Part shown: piece by piece, positions 51,497 to 63,145 of the stretch
Numbering within the stretch: the stretch's first letter is position 1
Layout of the letters: each line of letters starts with the position of its first letter
NCBI GenBank assembly: GCA_903927005.1
Contig: CAIYLH010000105.1
Location: 62,001-126,000 of the forward strand
Reading direction: 5' to 3'
DNA from: an uncultured Pseudomonadota bacterium
GTDB taxonomy: Bacteria > Pseudomonadota > Gammaproteobacteria > Steroidobacterales > Steroidobacteraceae
DNA length: 64,000 nucleotides
Notes under the pieces: model-generated
The model's database searches: none
What the model was told of the DNA's origin: nothing
The model's input: only the letters and a program-made list of their open reading frames with translations
Position numbers and translations under genes: made by a program

Positions 51497-53500
51497 TCAG
51501 CGCGATGGAAACGCCGGGTAGTCGGTAACGACGCTGCCGAGCGTCACCAGCAGTGGGTCCAGCCACGGCGCGTAATTGCGCCACTGGTCAACACCCTCGG
51601 TATAGATCGGACGGCGCACCTGCTCGGAGCTGACGGTCATGACGGTCCGCGCCGTGTCGTAGAAGCGCAGGCAGCGCTCATAGAACGGCAGGCCGCAATG
51701 ATCGAGCAGTCGGCGCACCTCACACTCCGGGTCGGCGACCAATGCCTCGTAGTGCACGCGATGTACGCGATCGGGCATGACCGCGTCGAAGTGCGCCATC
51801 AGCTCGTGATAATCACGCCAGTACCGCCCCATCTCCACAAGGTTGTAGCTGAAACTAACGCCACGCGGAAATAGCTGCTTGTAGCAGGAGAAGCCACAAC
51901 CCAACGGGTGGCGACGGGCATCGATGATCGTCGCCCGCGGAAACATCAGGTGTATCAGGCCGACGTGCCCGAAGTTGCTCAGCATCTTGTCGACGAAGCG
52001 TGGACGACCGAGCGGGCGATGCGCCTGAGTCTGCGCGAGATATCGCGCCGCCAGTGAGTCAATCTCTTCGCGAGCGAGGGTGCCAACGACTTCAGGATAG
52101 GTAGACCGTCCCGCTGCCCGCGAGCGCAGCGCCAACTCGCGTACGATCGCTGCCATGTCCGGCAATTCACGTGTGCCTTCCACATCCGGGTGACTGGCAA
52201 GGATCTGCTCAAGCAGGGTAGAACCCGACCGCGGGACGCCAACGATGAAGATTGGATCGGTTCGATCGGAACCCCAGCCCGCGCGCTCCGCGAAGAAACG
52301 TGGCGTGTACATCGCTTCCGAACGCCTAACGTCGGCGGTAACGGCATCGGCGTCAAAATCAAACGTGCCACGATGCAGCTCATTGCCGTGCACGTAGTGC
52401 TCGAACGAGGCCGCGTGCTGGCCGCTATCCTCCAGCGCCTTGCCCAGCGCGAACTCCAGCTTGATGCGGCTCAGGCCGAGTGCGGCACTGCGCGCGATCT
52501 GCGCGCGCAAGACAACCTGCTCGTTTTCCGTGAACCGGAACGTCTTGAGGTTCGCAAGGCTCCACCAGGCATCGCCGGATCCGGGCTCGAGCGCTACCGC
52601 CCGCCTATAGGTCTCGATCGCACGCGCATGCTCACCGACCTCGCGCAGAAGGTGTCCGAATACGACCCACGACAAAGGCTCCCCAGGGAAATCGGCGACG
52701 ACGCACTCCATCAACTCGATCGCTTCGACATTACGCCCGACAAACCGGAGAGCCTGCGCCTTCAGGACGCGATAGATGCGACTGTCCGGCTCGGTCGCCA
52801 GAAGGCGCTCAAGCTGTGCTAACGCCTCGTCGCTACGCTGCAGGGCATTGAGCACGCGCGCCAGGTCGTAACGAGCCGCGGCGTAGCCAGGCGCGAACGC
52901 GAGGCTCTCCGTCAGTTTCTGCTCCGCCATCGCGACATCACCACGGCGTGAGGCCACCTCGCCGAGCGCGCGTAGCGCCACGACGTCCGTCGGCACTTGA
53001 CGCAAGTGATCGACCAGCAGCGCCTCAGCCGTATCGAGCCGGTTATCTACCAGCGCCGCCTGTGCATCGGCGAGCGCCGGGGGTTCAGGCACGAGCCGGA
53101 CATAACGCAGGTAAGCGGCGTCGCCACCAGCCTCATCACCTGCTCGAAACCGTACTGCCGCGAGCTCACGCCAGGCATCGGCAAGGTTCGCATCCAACGT
53201 CAGCGCGCGATTCAGCGCAGTCGCAGCGGCTGCATCCTGCCGCCCGGCGGCAAGCGCGCGGCCAAGCTCGAAGTGCATCACCGGGGCATCTGGAAGCGCA
53301 GTCGCGAGGGGCTGGAGCACGCCGATCGCGGTCGCCGGATCGCCCAGCTGGCGAGAGGCAGTGGCGAGCAGCAAGGTCGCGCCCTCGTGGCCCGGGAAAC
53401 GAACCAGGATATCGCTTGCCGCACGCGCCGCAGCTGCCGGGTCGGAGTCCAAACGCATCGAAGCGCGCATCAGTTCTAGATCGGCGGAAGCGGTCGACAT
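51497..53500 (-). CDS. TPR-repeat sulfotransferase
   Basis: 667 residues from ATG 53500 with GGAG 9 bases upstream. TPR repeats fill about residues 20-400 (for example RYDLARVLNALQRSDEALAQLERLLATEP). The sulfotransferase domain follows: the PAPS-binding loop VGVPRSGSTLLEQIL at about 419, the 3-prime-phosphate site DARRHPLGCGFSCYKQLF at about 519, and the C-terminal IYTEGVDQWRNYAPWLDPLL. TPR-sulfotransferases are soluble and resemble protein tyrosine sulfotransferases. It is divergent from the TPR-hydroxylase across 176 bases. Confidence 0.9.
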   Translation of the reverse strand: MSTASADLELMRASMRLDSDPAAAARAASDILVRFPGHEGATLLLATASRQLGDPATAIGVLQPLATALPDAPVMHFELGRALAAGRQDAAAATALNRALTLDANLADAWRELAAVRFRAGDEAGGDAAYLRYVRLVPEPPALADAQAALVDNRLDTAEALLVDHLRQVPTDVVALRALGEVASRRGDVAMAEQKLTESLAFAPGYAAARYDLARVLNALQRSDEALAQLERLLATEPDSRIYRVLKAQALRFVGRNVEAIELMECVVADFPGEPLSWVVFGHLLREVGEHARAIETYRRAVALEPGSGDAWWSLANLKTFRFTENEQVVLRAQIARSAALGLSRIKLEFALGKALEDSGQHAASFEHYVHGNELHRGTFDFDADAVTADVRRSEAMYTPRFFAERAGWGSDRTDPIFIVGVPRSGSTLLEQILASHPDVEGTRELPDMAAIVRELALRSRAAGRSTYPEVVGTLAREEIDSLAARYLAQTQAHRPLGRPRFVDKMLSNFGHVGLIHLMFPRATIIDARRHPLGCGFSCYKQLFPRGVSFSYNLVEMGRYWRDYHELMAHFDAVMPDRVHRVHYEALVADPECEVRRLLDHCGLPFYERCLRFYDTARTVMTVSSEQVRRPIYTEGVDQWRNYAPWLDPLLVTLGSVVTDYPAFPSR

Positions 53501-53676
53501 CAGCGAATACTCCAAAACTGCGGCGCGCCTATCGACGCCACCCGGTGAGGCACGCGGCTCTTCGCGCCTATCTAAACGGACTGGCCAGAGCGAGTCAAAC
53601 CAGAGTGCCGAGGCCGTAGGACGGCACTCGGTGGGACAGGTTACACTCGTACTCATCCCCGCTTGTCGCCTGAAGG

Positions 53677-54987
53677 ATGCCCCTCTTGAGCACACCTGCC
53701 CCCCTCGACGAAAGCGCCATTATTGGCATTCTGCAGAGTTCAAAAGCAGAGGCTGCGGCAGGGCGAATGGCAGAGTCCGACCGGATTCTGGTGCGGCTCG
53801 CGCAGGCTGCTCCCCATCATCCGGCAGTGCTGAACGAGCTGGGCGTGCGCATGTTGAACCGCGGCGTGGCAGATCAGGCCCATGCGCTCTTCGAGCGAGC
53901 AACGACGGCCAATCCCGATCATCCCGCGCTCTGGTCGAACCTCGCCGCGAGCTACAAGGCGCTGGGACGGCGCGCCGAAGAGCTCGATGCAATCGATAAG
54001 GCGCTGAAGCTCGACCCCCGGCATGTCTCATCCCTACTCCAGAAGGGCACTCATCTGGAGGAGTCAGGAAACGTCCGCGGCGCCGCACGGGCCTATGCAA
54101 ACCTGCTCTCGTTCCTGCCGCCGGAAGCCGCCCAGGCGCCGCACCTGAAGGAGGCACTTGCACACGCCCAGCGGGTCGTAGATCAGGATCTCGCGGCACT
54201 GATGGCGACGTTGGAGGAGCCGCTCGCCGGTATCCGCGAGCGCCACGGCGGCAAGGCCCAGCGGCGCGTCGATCGGTGCCTCGACACACTGATGGGCAAG
54301 CGCATTCCTTACCATTCGAAGCCGACGTGGATGTACATGCCGGAACTGCCAGCGATCGATTTCTTTGAGCGCGCTGATTTCCCATGGCTGGACGCGTTCG
54401 AAGTGGCCACAGGCGATATCCGCGCCGAACTGTTGCGTGTGCTCACGGCCGATCGCGAGGGCCTGCAACCTTACCTGGACTTCTCGACGGACCTACCCCT
54501 CGACCAGTTCCGCGACTTGAACCGGTCGCGCCGCTGGAGCGCCTACTTCCTCTGGAACCAGAGCAAGAAAGTACCGGACCACATCGCACGCTGCCCGGTG
54601 ACGGCGAGCCTCCTGGAGACCGCTCCGCGCTGCCGCATCGAGCATCGCGCACCGACCGCGTTCTACTCGATCCTGGATGCCAACACCCGCATTCCGGCGC
54701 ACGTGGGAGTGACCAACACTCGTTGCACCGTGCACGTGCCGCTGGTGGTGCCGCCTGACTGCGGCTTTCGCGTTGGCTCGACGACACGCGAGTGGGTTCC
54801 GGGGCAGGCCTGGGTGTTCGACGACACGATCGAACACGAAGCGTGGAACCTTTCGGACACGCCGCGCGCAATCCTGCTGTTCGATATCTGGAATCCGCTG
54901 CTGACAGAGGCCGAACGCGACATGATCAAGACAGCAACCGAAATTTACGCCGCCTACTACGAACTGCCGCCGGAGCATGGACTGTGA
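53677..54987 (+). CDS. TPR-fused aspartyl/asparaginyl beta-hydroxylase
   Basis: 436 residues from ATG 53677; TTG at 53686 is a strong alternative because GAAGGA lies 8 bases before it. TPRs occupy residues 45-145 (HPALWSNLAASYKALGRRAEELDAIDKALKLDPRH). The C-terminal half is an AspH-type 2OG-Fe(II) dioxygenase: iron ligands His342 in IPAHVGVTNTRCTVHVPL and His387 in FDDTIEHEAWN, 45 residues apart as in the 46 of human AspH, with the 2OG-contact Arg nearby. It hydroxylates Asp or Asn side chains. The TPR part probably binds the protein target. Confidence 0.9.
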   Translation: MPLLSTPAPLDESAIIGILQSSKAEAAAGRMAESDRILVRLAQAAPHHPAVLNELGVRMLNRGVADQAHALFERATTANPDHPALWSNLAASYKALGRRAEELDAIDKALKLDPRHVSSLLQKGTHLEESGNVRGAARAYANLLSFLPPEAAQAPHLKEALAHAQRVVDQDLAALMATLEEPLAGIRERHGGKAQRRVDRCLDTLMGKRIPYHSKPTWMYMPELPAIDFFERADFPWLDAFEVATGDIRAELLRVLTADREGLQPYLDFSTDLPLDQFRDLNRSRRWSAYFLWNQSKKVPDHIARCPVTASLLETAPRCRIEHRAPTAFYSILDANTRIPAHVGVTNTRCTVHVPLVVPPDCGFRVGSTTREWVPGQAWVFDDTIEHEAWNLSDTPRAILLFDIWNPLLTEAERDMIKTATEIYAAYYELPPEHGL

Positions 54988-55475
54988 TCGCCGCCCGGCT
55001 GTTCGCATTAGGCGGATTGGCATTGGCCGCCGCCATGCCGGCGTCGGCGTCCACGGCGGAGGCGCTCGCTCACTGCACCAGCATCGACGCTCCGACAGCT
55101 CGCCTGGCGTGCTACGACGCGGCAGCCGGCAGGACGCCGTCGCCAACCGTGGCAATCGAGGCGCCGACAGCACCCACGGCCGCCAAGGCTCGCCCCGTTC
55201 ACAGCAACGACCCGCAGGAATTCGGCCTCACGCCTGCCCAGCGCAAAGTAGAGCCTAGTGGCCCGGAGTCGATTCACGCCCGCGTTGCCGGCATCGGTGG
55301 CGATGGCGCCGGACACGCCGTCGTCACGCTCGACAACGGCCAGACGTGGTTCATCGGAGATAGCGACTCGCGGCTGGACGTAGGCCAGGAGGTCACCATC
55401 AAGCGCGCCGCGCTAGGATCCTTCCTGATGACGACGGCCGACCGTCACTCGTACCGGGTGCGCCGCACCAGGTAA
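54984..55475 (+). CDS. Small exported protein after the beta-hydroxylase
   Basis: 163 residues from GTG 54984, overlapping the hydroxylase stop as GTGA. A signal peptide (RLFALGGLALAAAMPASA) is followed by HCTSIDAPTARLACYDAAAG, a two-Cys N-terminal motif found in several periplasmic proteins (for example TagO-like proteins). A short beta-domain then follows (HAVVTLDNGQTWFIGDSDSRLDVGQEVTIKR, in part). It is made with the hydroxylase and could be its accessory or substrate; no firm family. Confidence 0.75.
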   Translation: MIAARLFALGGLALAAAMPASASTAEALAHCTSIDAPTARLACYDAAAGRTPSPTVAIEAPTAPTAAKARPVHSNDPQEFGLTPAQRKVEPSGPESIHARVAGIGGDGAGHAVVTLDNGQTWFIGDSDSRLDVGQEVTIKRAALGSFLMTTADRHSYRVRRTR

Positions 55476-55478
55476 GCG

Positions 55479-57101
55479 TCAGTGGCGGGTCGGTACCGCC
55501 AGCCGATCGGCCCATGGCTCCAGCAACGACTGTAGCGGCGCCAGTTCAGCTGTGTAGTGCCGCCAGTGGCCAACACCGGAGCGATTCAGGCCCCGGGCCA
55601 GCTGCGCGGTACTCGGGGTGGAGTGTTCGCGCTTCTGCACCCGCTGAGCGAAAGAGCCCATGTTGGCTGTCCACTCCAGCGCCAGAAAGTCGCAGATCGA
55701 ACGGATCTCGCCCTCGAAATCCGCCATCACGGTCTCGTAAGTGACCTGGCGCCACGCCAGCCCAAGCACCGGCCGCACGGTCTCCGCGAAGCTCATAGCC
55801 TCGGCGTAGAAGCGAGCTGCGCCTTCCAGCGACAGCATCTGGTACATCGCCGCATTCATCTTGAACCGACGCCGGAAGCAACTAAGCACCACATCGCGCG
55901 GATCACGGCACGCGAACAGGATCTTTGCATCCGGGAACAGGCGAGCAATCAGCGGCAGCTTGAGCGTGTTCAACGGATGCTTGTCCACGAACACCTTGCC
56001 GTGGACGTCCGCGCCGGCGGCAGCGACATCCGCCCAGTACCCGGCGCGCAGGCGCGCAAGCGTTGCTTCATCGGCATCCACCAGCGCTCCAAGGTCCAAA
56101 GGCTCACACATGAACTGCAGCACACCCCCGCCGAGCAACTCGTGCTCCTCGAGGCTGACGACATCCGGATGCCCATCCAGGACGACCTCGAGCAACGTCG
56201 TGCCGGAGCGCGGGAACCCCACGAGAAAGACGTGCTCGCGCGCGTCGCACACCGCCGACGCGGCCGGTGTCCAGCGGAGCGCGACTGCACCAAAGGCCCG
56301 TGTAAGGCTGCGCGCGTAGTCGAGCACGCTGGATTCGGCAGCATAACGTCCATGGATCTGCTTAAGGGCGCCGTTGCAGCAACGATAGGCATCGAAGGCC
56401 TCCGCGTAGCGGCCGGCGGCGTCAAGAACGTCGCCCAACAAGCCATGCGCGCGCGCCTTGTCGGATACGCCTGCGCGAGGGTCGCCAATCAAGCCTCTCA
56501 AGAGAGCCTCAGCCTCGACGTGGCGACGCGCATCGAGTTCTGCGGCGGCCATGCTCAGCACGGCATCGGGATACCCAGGCACCAGTGCGAGCGTACGCTC
56601 AGCCCACCCACGGGCTTCGCCGTGTTCGCCCCGATGGGTGGCAATGGAACCAAGTGCCGCCATGGCTGTCAGGTTTCCGGGATCCAGTTCCAGGGCCCGC
56701 AGGTGGCTGTCCCGCGCGAGCCCCAATGCGCCGATTGCGATCAACGCATTGCCCTTGTTGGCATGTGCGAAGCCTAGCTCCGGGTGGCGGCGCAGAAGCT
56801 CGTCCACGTGCCGCAGGGCCTCGCCCGGACGATCAACGCGCTGCAAGCACAGCGCCAACGCGTTACGCACCGGCACGTCGTCGGGATTGATCGCAACGGC
56901 GCGCTCCAGCAGCCTGACCGCCTCTTCCAGGCGACCTTCCTGCTCGTGGCGAGTCGCCAGCACGTTCAGCAGCAACGGATGCTCGAATCCCGACGCCAAG
57001 GCCTCTTCGGCAATGGCCGCGGCACGCGCGATTTCACGATTTTCCGCAAGCGCGAGGACCGCATTGAGCATTTTCAGGTCGGCGTCTAGATCGCGCGGCA
57101 T
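55479..57101 (-). CDS. TPR-repeat sulfotransferase, second copy
   Basis: 540 residues. TPRs fill residues 30-260 (for example LLNVLATRHEQEGRLEEAVRLLERAVAINPDD). The sulfotransferase part has the PAPS loop FLVGFPRSGTTLLEVVLDGHPDV at about 290, VDKHPLNTLKLPLIARLFPDAKILFACRDPRDVVLSCF at about 394 (here the 3-prime-phosphate site), and the end SGVGHWRHYTAELAPLQSLLEPW. It is the gene behind the group II intron, 98 bases from its 3-prime end. It is convergent with the hydroxylase operon, with only three bases between stops. Confidence 0.9.
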   Translation of the reverse strand: MPRDLDADLKMLNAVLALAENREIARAAAIAEEALASGFEHPLLLNVLATRHEQEGRLEEAVRLLERAVAINPDDVPVRNALALCLQRVDRPGEALRHVDELLRRHPELGFAHANKGNALIAIGALGLARDSHLRALELDPGNLTAMAALGSIATHRGEHGEARGWAERTLALVPGYPDAVLSMAAAELDARRHVEAEALLRGLIGDPRAGVSDKARAHGLLGDVLDAAGRYAEAFDAYRCCNGALKQIHGRYAAESSVLDYARSLTRAFGAVALRWTPAASAVCDAREHVFLVGFPRSGTTLLEVVLDGHPDVVSLEEHELLGGGVLQFMCEPLDLGALVDADEATLARLRAGYWADVAAAGADVHGKVFVDKHPLNTLKLPLIARLFPDAKILFACRDPRDVVLSCFRRRFKMNAAMYQMLSLEGAARFYAEAMSFAETVRPVLGLAWRQVTYETVMADFEGEIRSICDFLALEWTANMGSFAQRVQKREHSTPSTAQLARGLNRSGVGHWRHYTAELAPLQSLLEPWADRLAVPTRH

Positions 57102-57198
57102 AGCGTCAGCTCTGCGGTTTCAGTGGCCCGGAACAGGGCCGTGGGCCTCCGCTGCATGATGCCAGAAGCTAGCCGGCCGCAGCATCGTTAGTGTTGCC

Positions 57199-59066
<1,868 letters not shown>

Positions 59067-59095
59067 AAAAAAAACGGCGGGCCGAAGCCCGCCGT
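59067..59095 (-). terminator. Terminator of the TonB receptor gene, group II intron target
   Basis: A perfect 9-bp stem (59074-59082 with 59087-59095) with a UUCG tetraloop is followed on the minus strand by an uninterrupted T run at 59067-59074. The intron starts at the next base, 59066. It lies 30 bases after the receptor stop. Confidence 0.93.
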
Positions 59096-59125
59096 CCTTT
59101 GTCCCGAAGGAAGCTCGCGCTTCGC

Positions 59126-62100
59126 TTAGAACTTCGCGCTCACGTGAGCGTAGATGTACCGACCCAGCGTGTCGTACGTACCAACGAACGTGTTGTCGTT
59201 GCAGGTCGCGTTCGGGCAATCCGAATAGTTGCCGTTCACAATGATCGGCGGCGCCTTATCCTGCAAATTGTTGACGCCAAGCCGGAAAGTGACGCCGGTC
59301 GTGACCGGGATTGACGCCGACATGTCGAGGTAGTTGTACGCAGAGATATGCGCCGTCTTCGCAAAGTAATCCGCAGCGAGCTGCGGATCCGAGCTTGAAC
59401 GGTCCGTATCCACCTTGCCGATGTAGCGCCAACGCAGCGTGAGGTCGATACCGGCCCACGGAGTGGCCCAGTTCGCCGACATCACATGACGCCACTTCGG
59501 CGTCGGGCTGCCGCAGCTTGTACCGAAGTAACCAGTGCAGTCATACGCCGCTCCACTATCCAGCGGCTGGGTGGTCCACTTCGACACCTTCGTGCCGCTG
59601 AGGGCAAGGTTCATCTTGCCCCAGGAACCCATCGTGAAACCGTAATGCGACGCGAGGTCAACGCCGCGCGTGGTGACTACGCCGATGTTGCGCTCGTAGG
59701 TGTTGATGTAGTTCGTGTTATTGAACCACAGCGAACCCGACGGACCGCGATGGATATCGGTGCAGAACTTCTCACCCTCGCTGCCCGGGGTCGAATTGGC
59801 GCAGGCCGCCAGAAAGGTGTTCGACGACAGGGTCGCAATCGTATTCTTGATCTTGATGTCGTAGAAATCCAAGGAGACCACAAGATTCGGAATCGCCATT
59901 GGCTGGAACACTGCTCCCAAGGAGTAGGTGTCCGCGACTTCCGGCGTCAGCAGCGGATTGCCGGCCGCCGATGTATTGATCTGCGCCGCCGGGTTGGCAA
60001 GGATGTGTCCGTACTGCCCGGCCGTGACGCCAGTCTTCTCGCACTGCTCCAACGTATAGGTGGGCGAGGAGCCCCAGCACGGATCGGCCGTGCCGCCCGA
60101 GCCAATAACGGCCGGCGTCAGCAGGTCGCCGATGCTGGGCGCACGGATCGCGCGGTTATAGCCGCCGCGCAGCCGCAGGTCACGAATCGGTGCCCACTCG
60201 AGGCCAACCTTGAACGTGTTGGTGTTGAAGCCCGATGTGTAGCTCGAGTAGCGGTAGCCGCCCTCCAACGACAGCAGGTACGCGCCCGGCTTCTCGTCGA
60301 GCAGCGGCAAGCGGAACTCGGTGAAGATTTCCGCGACGTGGAAGCCACCGTGGATAGCGCTGAACTTCCCGTTGCCGCCCGAGGCGAAGCCGTTGCCGAA
60401 GATGTAGTCAGGATCGAAGTCGTACTTCTCCTGGCGATACTCGGAGCCGACGCTGAGGTTCAGGCCGCTGGCCGCGGTCGGCAGCTTGACGCCGTACTTG
60501 GTCAGGTCGCCCGCGAGGAAGCCAGACACGATGTACTCGGTCGACTTCACCGCGTAGCTGGACGCCACCGTCAAGTAGTCTAGCTGCGCCTTAGTGACGC
60601 CGCCTGGGGTCCAGATGTTCCAGGGAACGCACGCCGTATCCCATCCTTGCAGCTTGGACACGCAAATCGGGGCGCCGCCGTTGTTCGGGTCAGCCACGAC
60701 ATTCAACGCACGGTCAACCTGTTCCGTACCGAGGAAGCCATTCTCGATGTTCTGCATCTGGGTGATGCCCACCTGGCCGTACACGTCGTACGTCCAAGCG
60801 TCGTTGACCTTGCCCTTCAGGCCGAGCACCTGGCGGAACGAGTTCGACGAGTAGTTGTCGACGCGGGGGCCGCTCTCGACGCTGCGTCGCGCGGTGTAGA
60901 GCAGCGCCTGGTTACCCGTCAGACCGTACCCGCTCTGGGTCGGGCCGTACGGGGCCGCATTGAACAGCGCCTGATTCAGCCCCAGATACTCCGGATTGCA
61001 GATCGTGTCCTTCTGCACCTGCGACAGCAATGGGTTCGTGTCGCAGTTGATGATCGTCTTGCCGAACGCGAACAGGCCCGAAGCGCCGTACTCGGCGCGC
61101 GACTGGTTCCGCGCGTACATCGTCTCCGAATAGGCGTTGACGTGTTCGTTGATGTCGTAGTTGAGGAACGCACCGGCTGTGTACCGCTCCATCTGACGCT
61201 GCACAAAGCTCAGTGCGCCGTAGTTGTAAGCATCGACCGCCGACGAATACGGACGGTAACCATTCGGACCGGCGACAGTGTTGTCAGTAACGATAGTCGA
61301 CGTACCGCTCACCAGTCCCAGCTCCAGGAAGCGACCGGTCGCACTCGAACTCGAGCCGCCGCAGGAGTATGGGTCGTGCGCCAACTGGCCGTGGCGGTTA
61401 TTGCCAGGGCTGTTCAGCGTGCAGGCTGCATAGTCCATCTTGTTGCCGGCGACCGGCTGCGAGTTAAGGTAGGTCGCATAGACAGTGGCATTGCCCTTGC
61501 CATCGGCGAAGTTCGAACCAGCGAGGAACGAGAAGTCCTTCGTGTGGCCTACGTTCACGTTCCCTGGAGGCGCCGCGATGCCCTTGCGGCTCAGCGCATC
61601 CAGCGGGCCAGCGGCGTCGTTCTTGTGCTGGCCGAAGCCGTAGTTCGTGTCGAGGCGGACGCCCTCGAACTTCGTGTTGAGCACGAAGTTGACGACGCCT
61701 GCAACCGCGTCGGCGCCGTACACGGCGGAGGCACCGCCGGTCAGTACGTCGACCTTTTCGATCAAGTCAGCAGGGATCTGGTTGATGTCGGGGCTGGACG
61801 AGGAGCCAAGACCGGCGCCCGGGCTCATCCGACGGCCGTTGATCAGGACCAGCGTGCGCTGCGAGCCGAGGCCACGCAGGCTGACGGTCGCGGTGCCGTT
61901 GGAGCTGATCGACTGGCCACCGCTGTTCTCAGCAATGACCTGTGGGAGGTTGTTCAGCAGGTCTTCCGCGCGCACGAGGCCGGTCTGCTGGATGTCCAGC
62001 GACGTGACGGTCGTGACGGGGCTGATCGAAATATCGTTCGGCGACTGCGTCAGGCGCGAGCCGGTAATGACAACGTCGTCGAGCGTCGGAGCCGGGGCCG

Positions 62101-62200
62101 TCGGAGCGTTCTGCGCGAAGGCAGCCGAGCCGCTGACCGTAGCAACCGCCGCGAGGGCGAGGTGCACTGCCTGCCGCACATTGCGACTTGTATTCGTCAT
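59126..62200 (-). CDS. TonB-dependent outer-membrane receptor (Cys-rich)
   Basis: 1024 residues from ATG 62200 with GGGAGTTAA upstream. A signal peptide ends near AFAQ. A TonB-box-like LDDVVITGSRL is at about 40, the plug domain spans 55-170 with LRGLGSQRTLVLINGRRM, and the beta-barrel ends YIYAHVSAKF with the terminal Phe. The barrel carries many paired Cys in the predicted outer loops (for example YDCTGYFGTSCG, DCPNATCNDN), about 16 in all. It transports an unknown ligand across the outer membrane. Its neighbours are sulfotransferases and 2OG oxygenases, which may modify it or its ligand. Confidence 0.95.
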   Translation of the reverse strand: MTNTSRNVRQAVHLALAAVATVSGSAAFAQNAPTAPAPTLDDVVITGSRLTQSPNDISISPVTTVTSLDIQQTGLVRAEDLLNNLPQVIAENSGGQSISSNGTATVSLRGLGSQRTLVLINGRRMSPGAGLGSSSSPDINQIPADLIEKVDVLTGGASAVYGADAVAGVVNFVLNTKFEGVRLDTNYGFGQHKNDAAGPLDALSRKGIAAPPGNVNVGHTKDFSFLAGSNFADGKGNATVYATYLNSQPVAGNKMDYAACTLNSPGNNRHGQLAHDPYSCGGSSSSATGRFLELGLVSGTSTIVTDNTVAGPNGYRPYSSAVDAYNYGALSFVQRQMERYTAGAFLNYDINEHVNAYSETMYARNQSRAEYGASGLFAFGKTIINCDTNPLLSQVQKDTICNPEYLGLNQALFNAAPYGPTQSGYGLTGNQALLYTARRSVESGPRVDNYSSNSFRQVLGLKGKVNDAWTYDVYGQVGITQMQNIENGFLGTEQVDRALNVVADPNNGGAPICVSKLQGWDTACVPWNIWTPGGVTKAQLDYLTVASSYAVKSTEYIVSGFLAGDLTKYGVKLPTAASGLNLSVGSEYRQEKYDFDPDYIFGNGFASGGNGKFSAIHGGFHVAEIFTEFRLPLLDEKPGAYLLSLEGGYRYSSYTSGFNTNTFKVGLEWAPIRDLRLRGGYNRAIRAPSIGDLLTPAVIGSGGTADPCWGSSPTYTLEQCEKTGVTAGQYGHILANPAAQINTSAAGNPLLTPEVADTYSLGAVFQPMAIPNLVVSLDFYDIKIKNTIATLSSNTFLAACANSTPGSEGEKFCTDIHRGPSGSLWFNNTNYINTYERNIGVVTTRGVDLASHYGFTMGSWGKMNLALSGTKVSKWTTQPLDSGAAYDCTGYFGTSCGSPTPKWRHVMSANWATPWAGIDLTLRWRYIGKVDTDRSSSDPQLAADYFAKTAHISAYNYLDMSASIPVTTGVTFRLGVNNLQDKAPPIIVNGNYSDCPNATCNDNTFVGTYDTLGRYIYAHVSAKF

Positions 62201-62293
62201 TCGTTAACTCCCAATGGTTTTCATTACCGTCTGCCAGGCCGCTAGCGCCTTAACTTTCCGGTCTTTTCTTGCTTCTTAATCTTTACAAACGAG

Positions 62294-62312
62294 ACTGCGT
62301 CTCGTACGCAGT
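62294..62312. promoter_or_regulatory. 19-base inverted repeat upstream of the receptor gene
   Basis: ACTGCGT-CTCGT-ACGCAGT at 62294-62312, 94 bases before the receptor start, is a perfect inverted repeat. The 290-base gap (62201-62491) otherwise holds no gene. It could bind a regulator of the receptor; no known consensus is matched. Confidence 0.4.
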
Positions 62313-62491
62313 CCCCGCTTATGGCAGAAATACTACACGAGGTAGGTAGTGTGTGCAAAGAACCGTAGGTTTCGCCGTGCTTTATAAGGCAAATGGCGCA
62401 CTTCGACCTAGGTGTGACAAAAACACAACATGGCCCGTAGAAAATGCTGCATCGCCATAGTCCATGCCCACCAAAGGCCGCGAATAGGGGC

Positions 62492-63145
62492 TCAGAAGAA
62501 CCAGCAGTTGGTCGCGACCGTAATCCGTAAGTCCTTGCCGTAGAAAGGAGTTACTTCATGGAACAGGTAGGAGGGGAAGACCACAACCTGCCCTTCCGTC
62601 AGCCGCAACTCCAGCGGGCGCAGCGCAAACGGCGGGTGCAGGCGGGCATTGGCCGGATCGGTGTAGGCCTGTGCCCCCTGACGGGGATCGAAAAATCGCA
62701 GCAGCCCGCTGTCCGGCTGGCCGGCGACCTCCTCCCCGGCCCGGACGCAGTAGACCGCGGACCAGGATGCCAGCGGGTGGTTATGGGCGATGAACGAGCC
62801 TGCCTGGCGGGTGATGTGGAACCAGGTGTGGTTGTGCAGCGTAAGCCGAGCGAGATCTTCCTGACGCAGGCTCGTCGTCGCCAGCACGGTCTTCACCACT
62901 GCATCCAGCATGAACTGGCGCAGCTCCTGCACGCAGGGCTCAGGCCAGCGGAACAGGTTGAAGCGGCTCTCGAAGGTTTCCTGTTGCGCGATATGGCTCG
63001 GCGTCGGGTTGCGGTGTTCGTCATCTTCGCGGGCGAGGAATAACGCCTCGAGATCACGGTTAAGCGCCCCGCACGGCTCCAAGCGCGCTTCGCCCAGCGG
63101 CACGGCAAACATCGGGCTGATGGTCACGCTCGGGCTCACCACCAC
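62492..63145 (-). CDS. 2OG-Fe(II) oxygenase-family protein
   Basis: 217 residues from GTG 63145 (GTG 63142 is an alternative), overlapping the previous stop by about 10 bases. It belongs to the putative 2OG-Fe(II) oxygenase group (PF13759-like): FIAHNHPLASWSAVYCV with His121 and His123, LLRFFDPR with Asp153, VVVFPSYLFHEVTP with His196, and KDLRITV with Arg207 for 2-oxoglutarate. All expected iron and 2OG residues are present. It probably hydroxylates a protein or small ligand linked to the receptor. No signal peptide, so it is cytoplasmic. Confidence 0.87.
   Translation of the reverse strand: MVVSPSVTISPMFAVPLGEARLEPCGALNRDLEALFLAREDDEHRNPTPSHIAQQETFESRFNLFRWPEPCVQELRQFMLDAVVKTVLATTSLRQEDLARLTLHNHTWFHITRQAGSFIAHNHPLASWSAVYCVRAGEEVAGQPDSGLLRFFDPRQGAQAYTDPANARLHPPFALRPLELRLTEGQVVVFPSYLFHEVTPFYGKDLRITVATNCWFF

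Noticed and set aside
60647..62245. Long open frame (532 codons) antisense to the TonB receptor
   Set aside because: High-GC shadow of a clear gene; Arg/Val-rich low-complexity product without motif.
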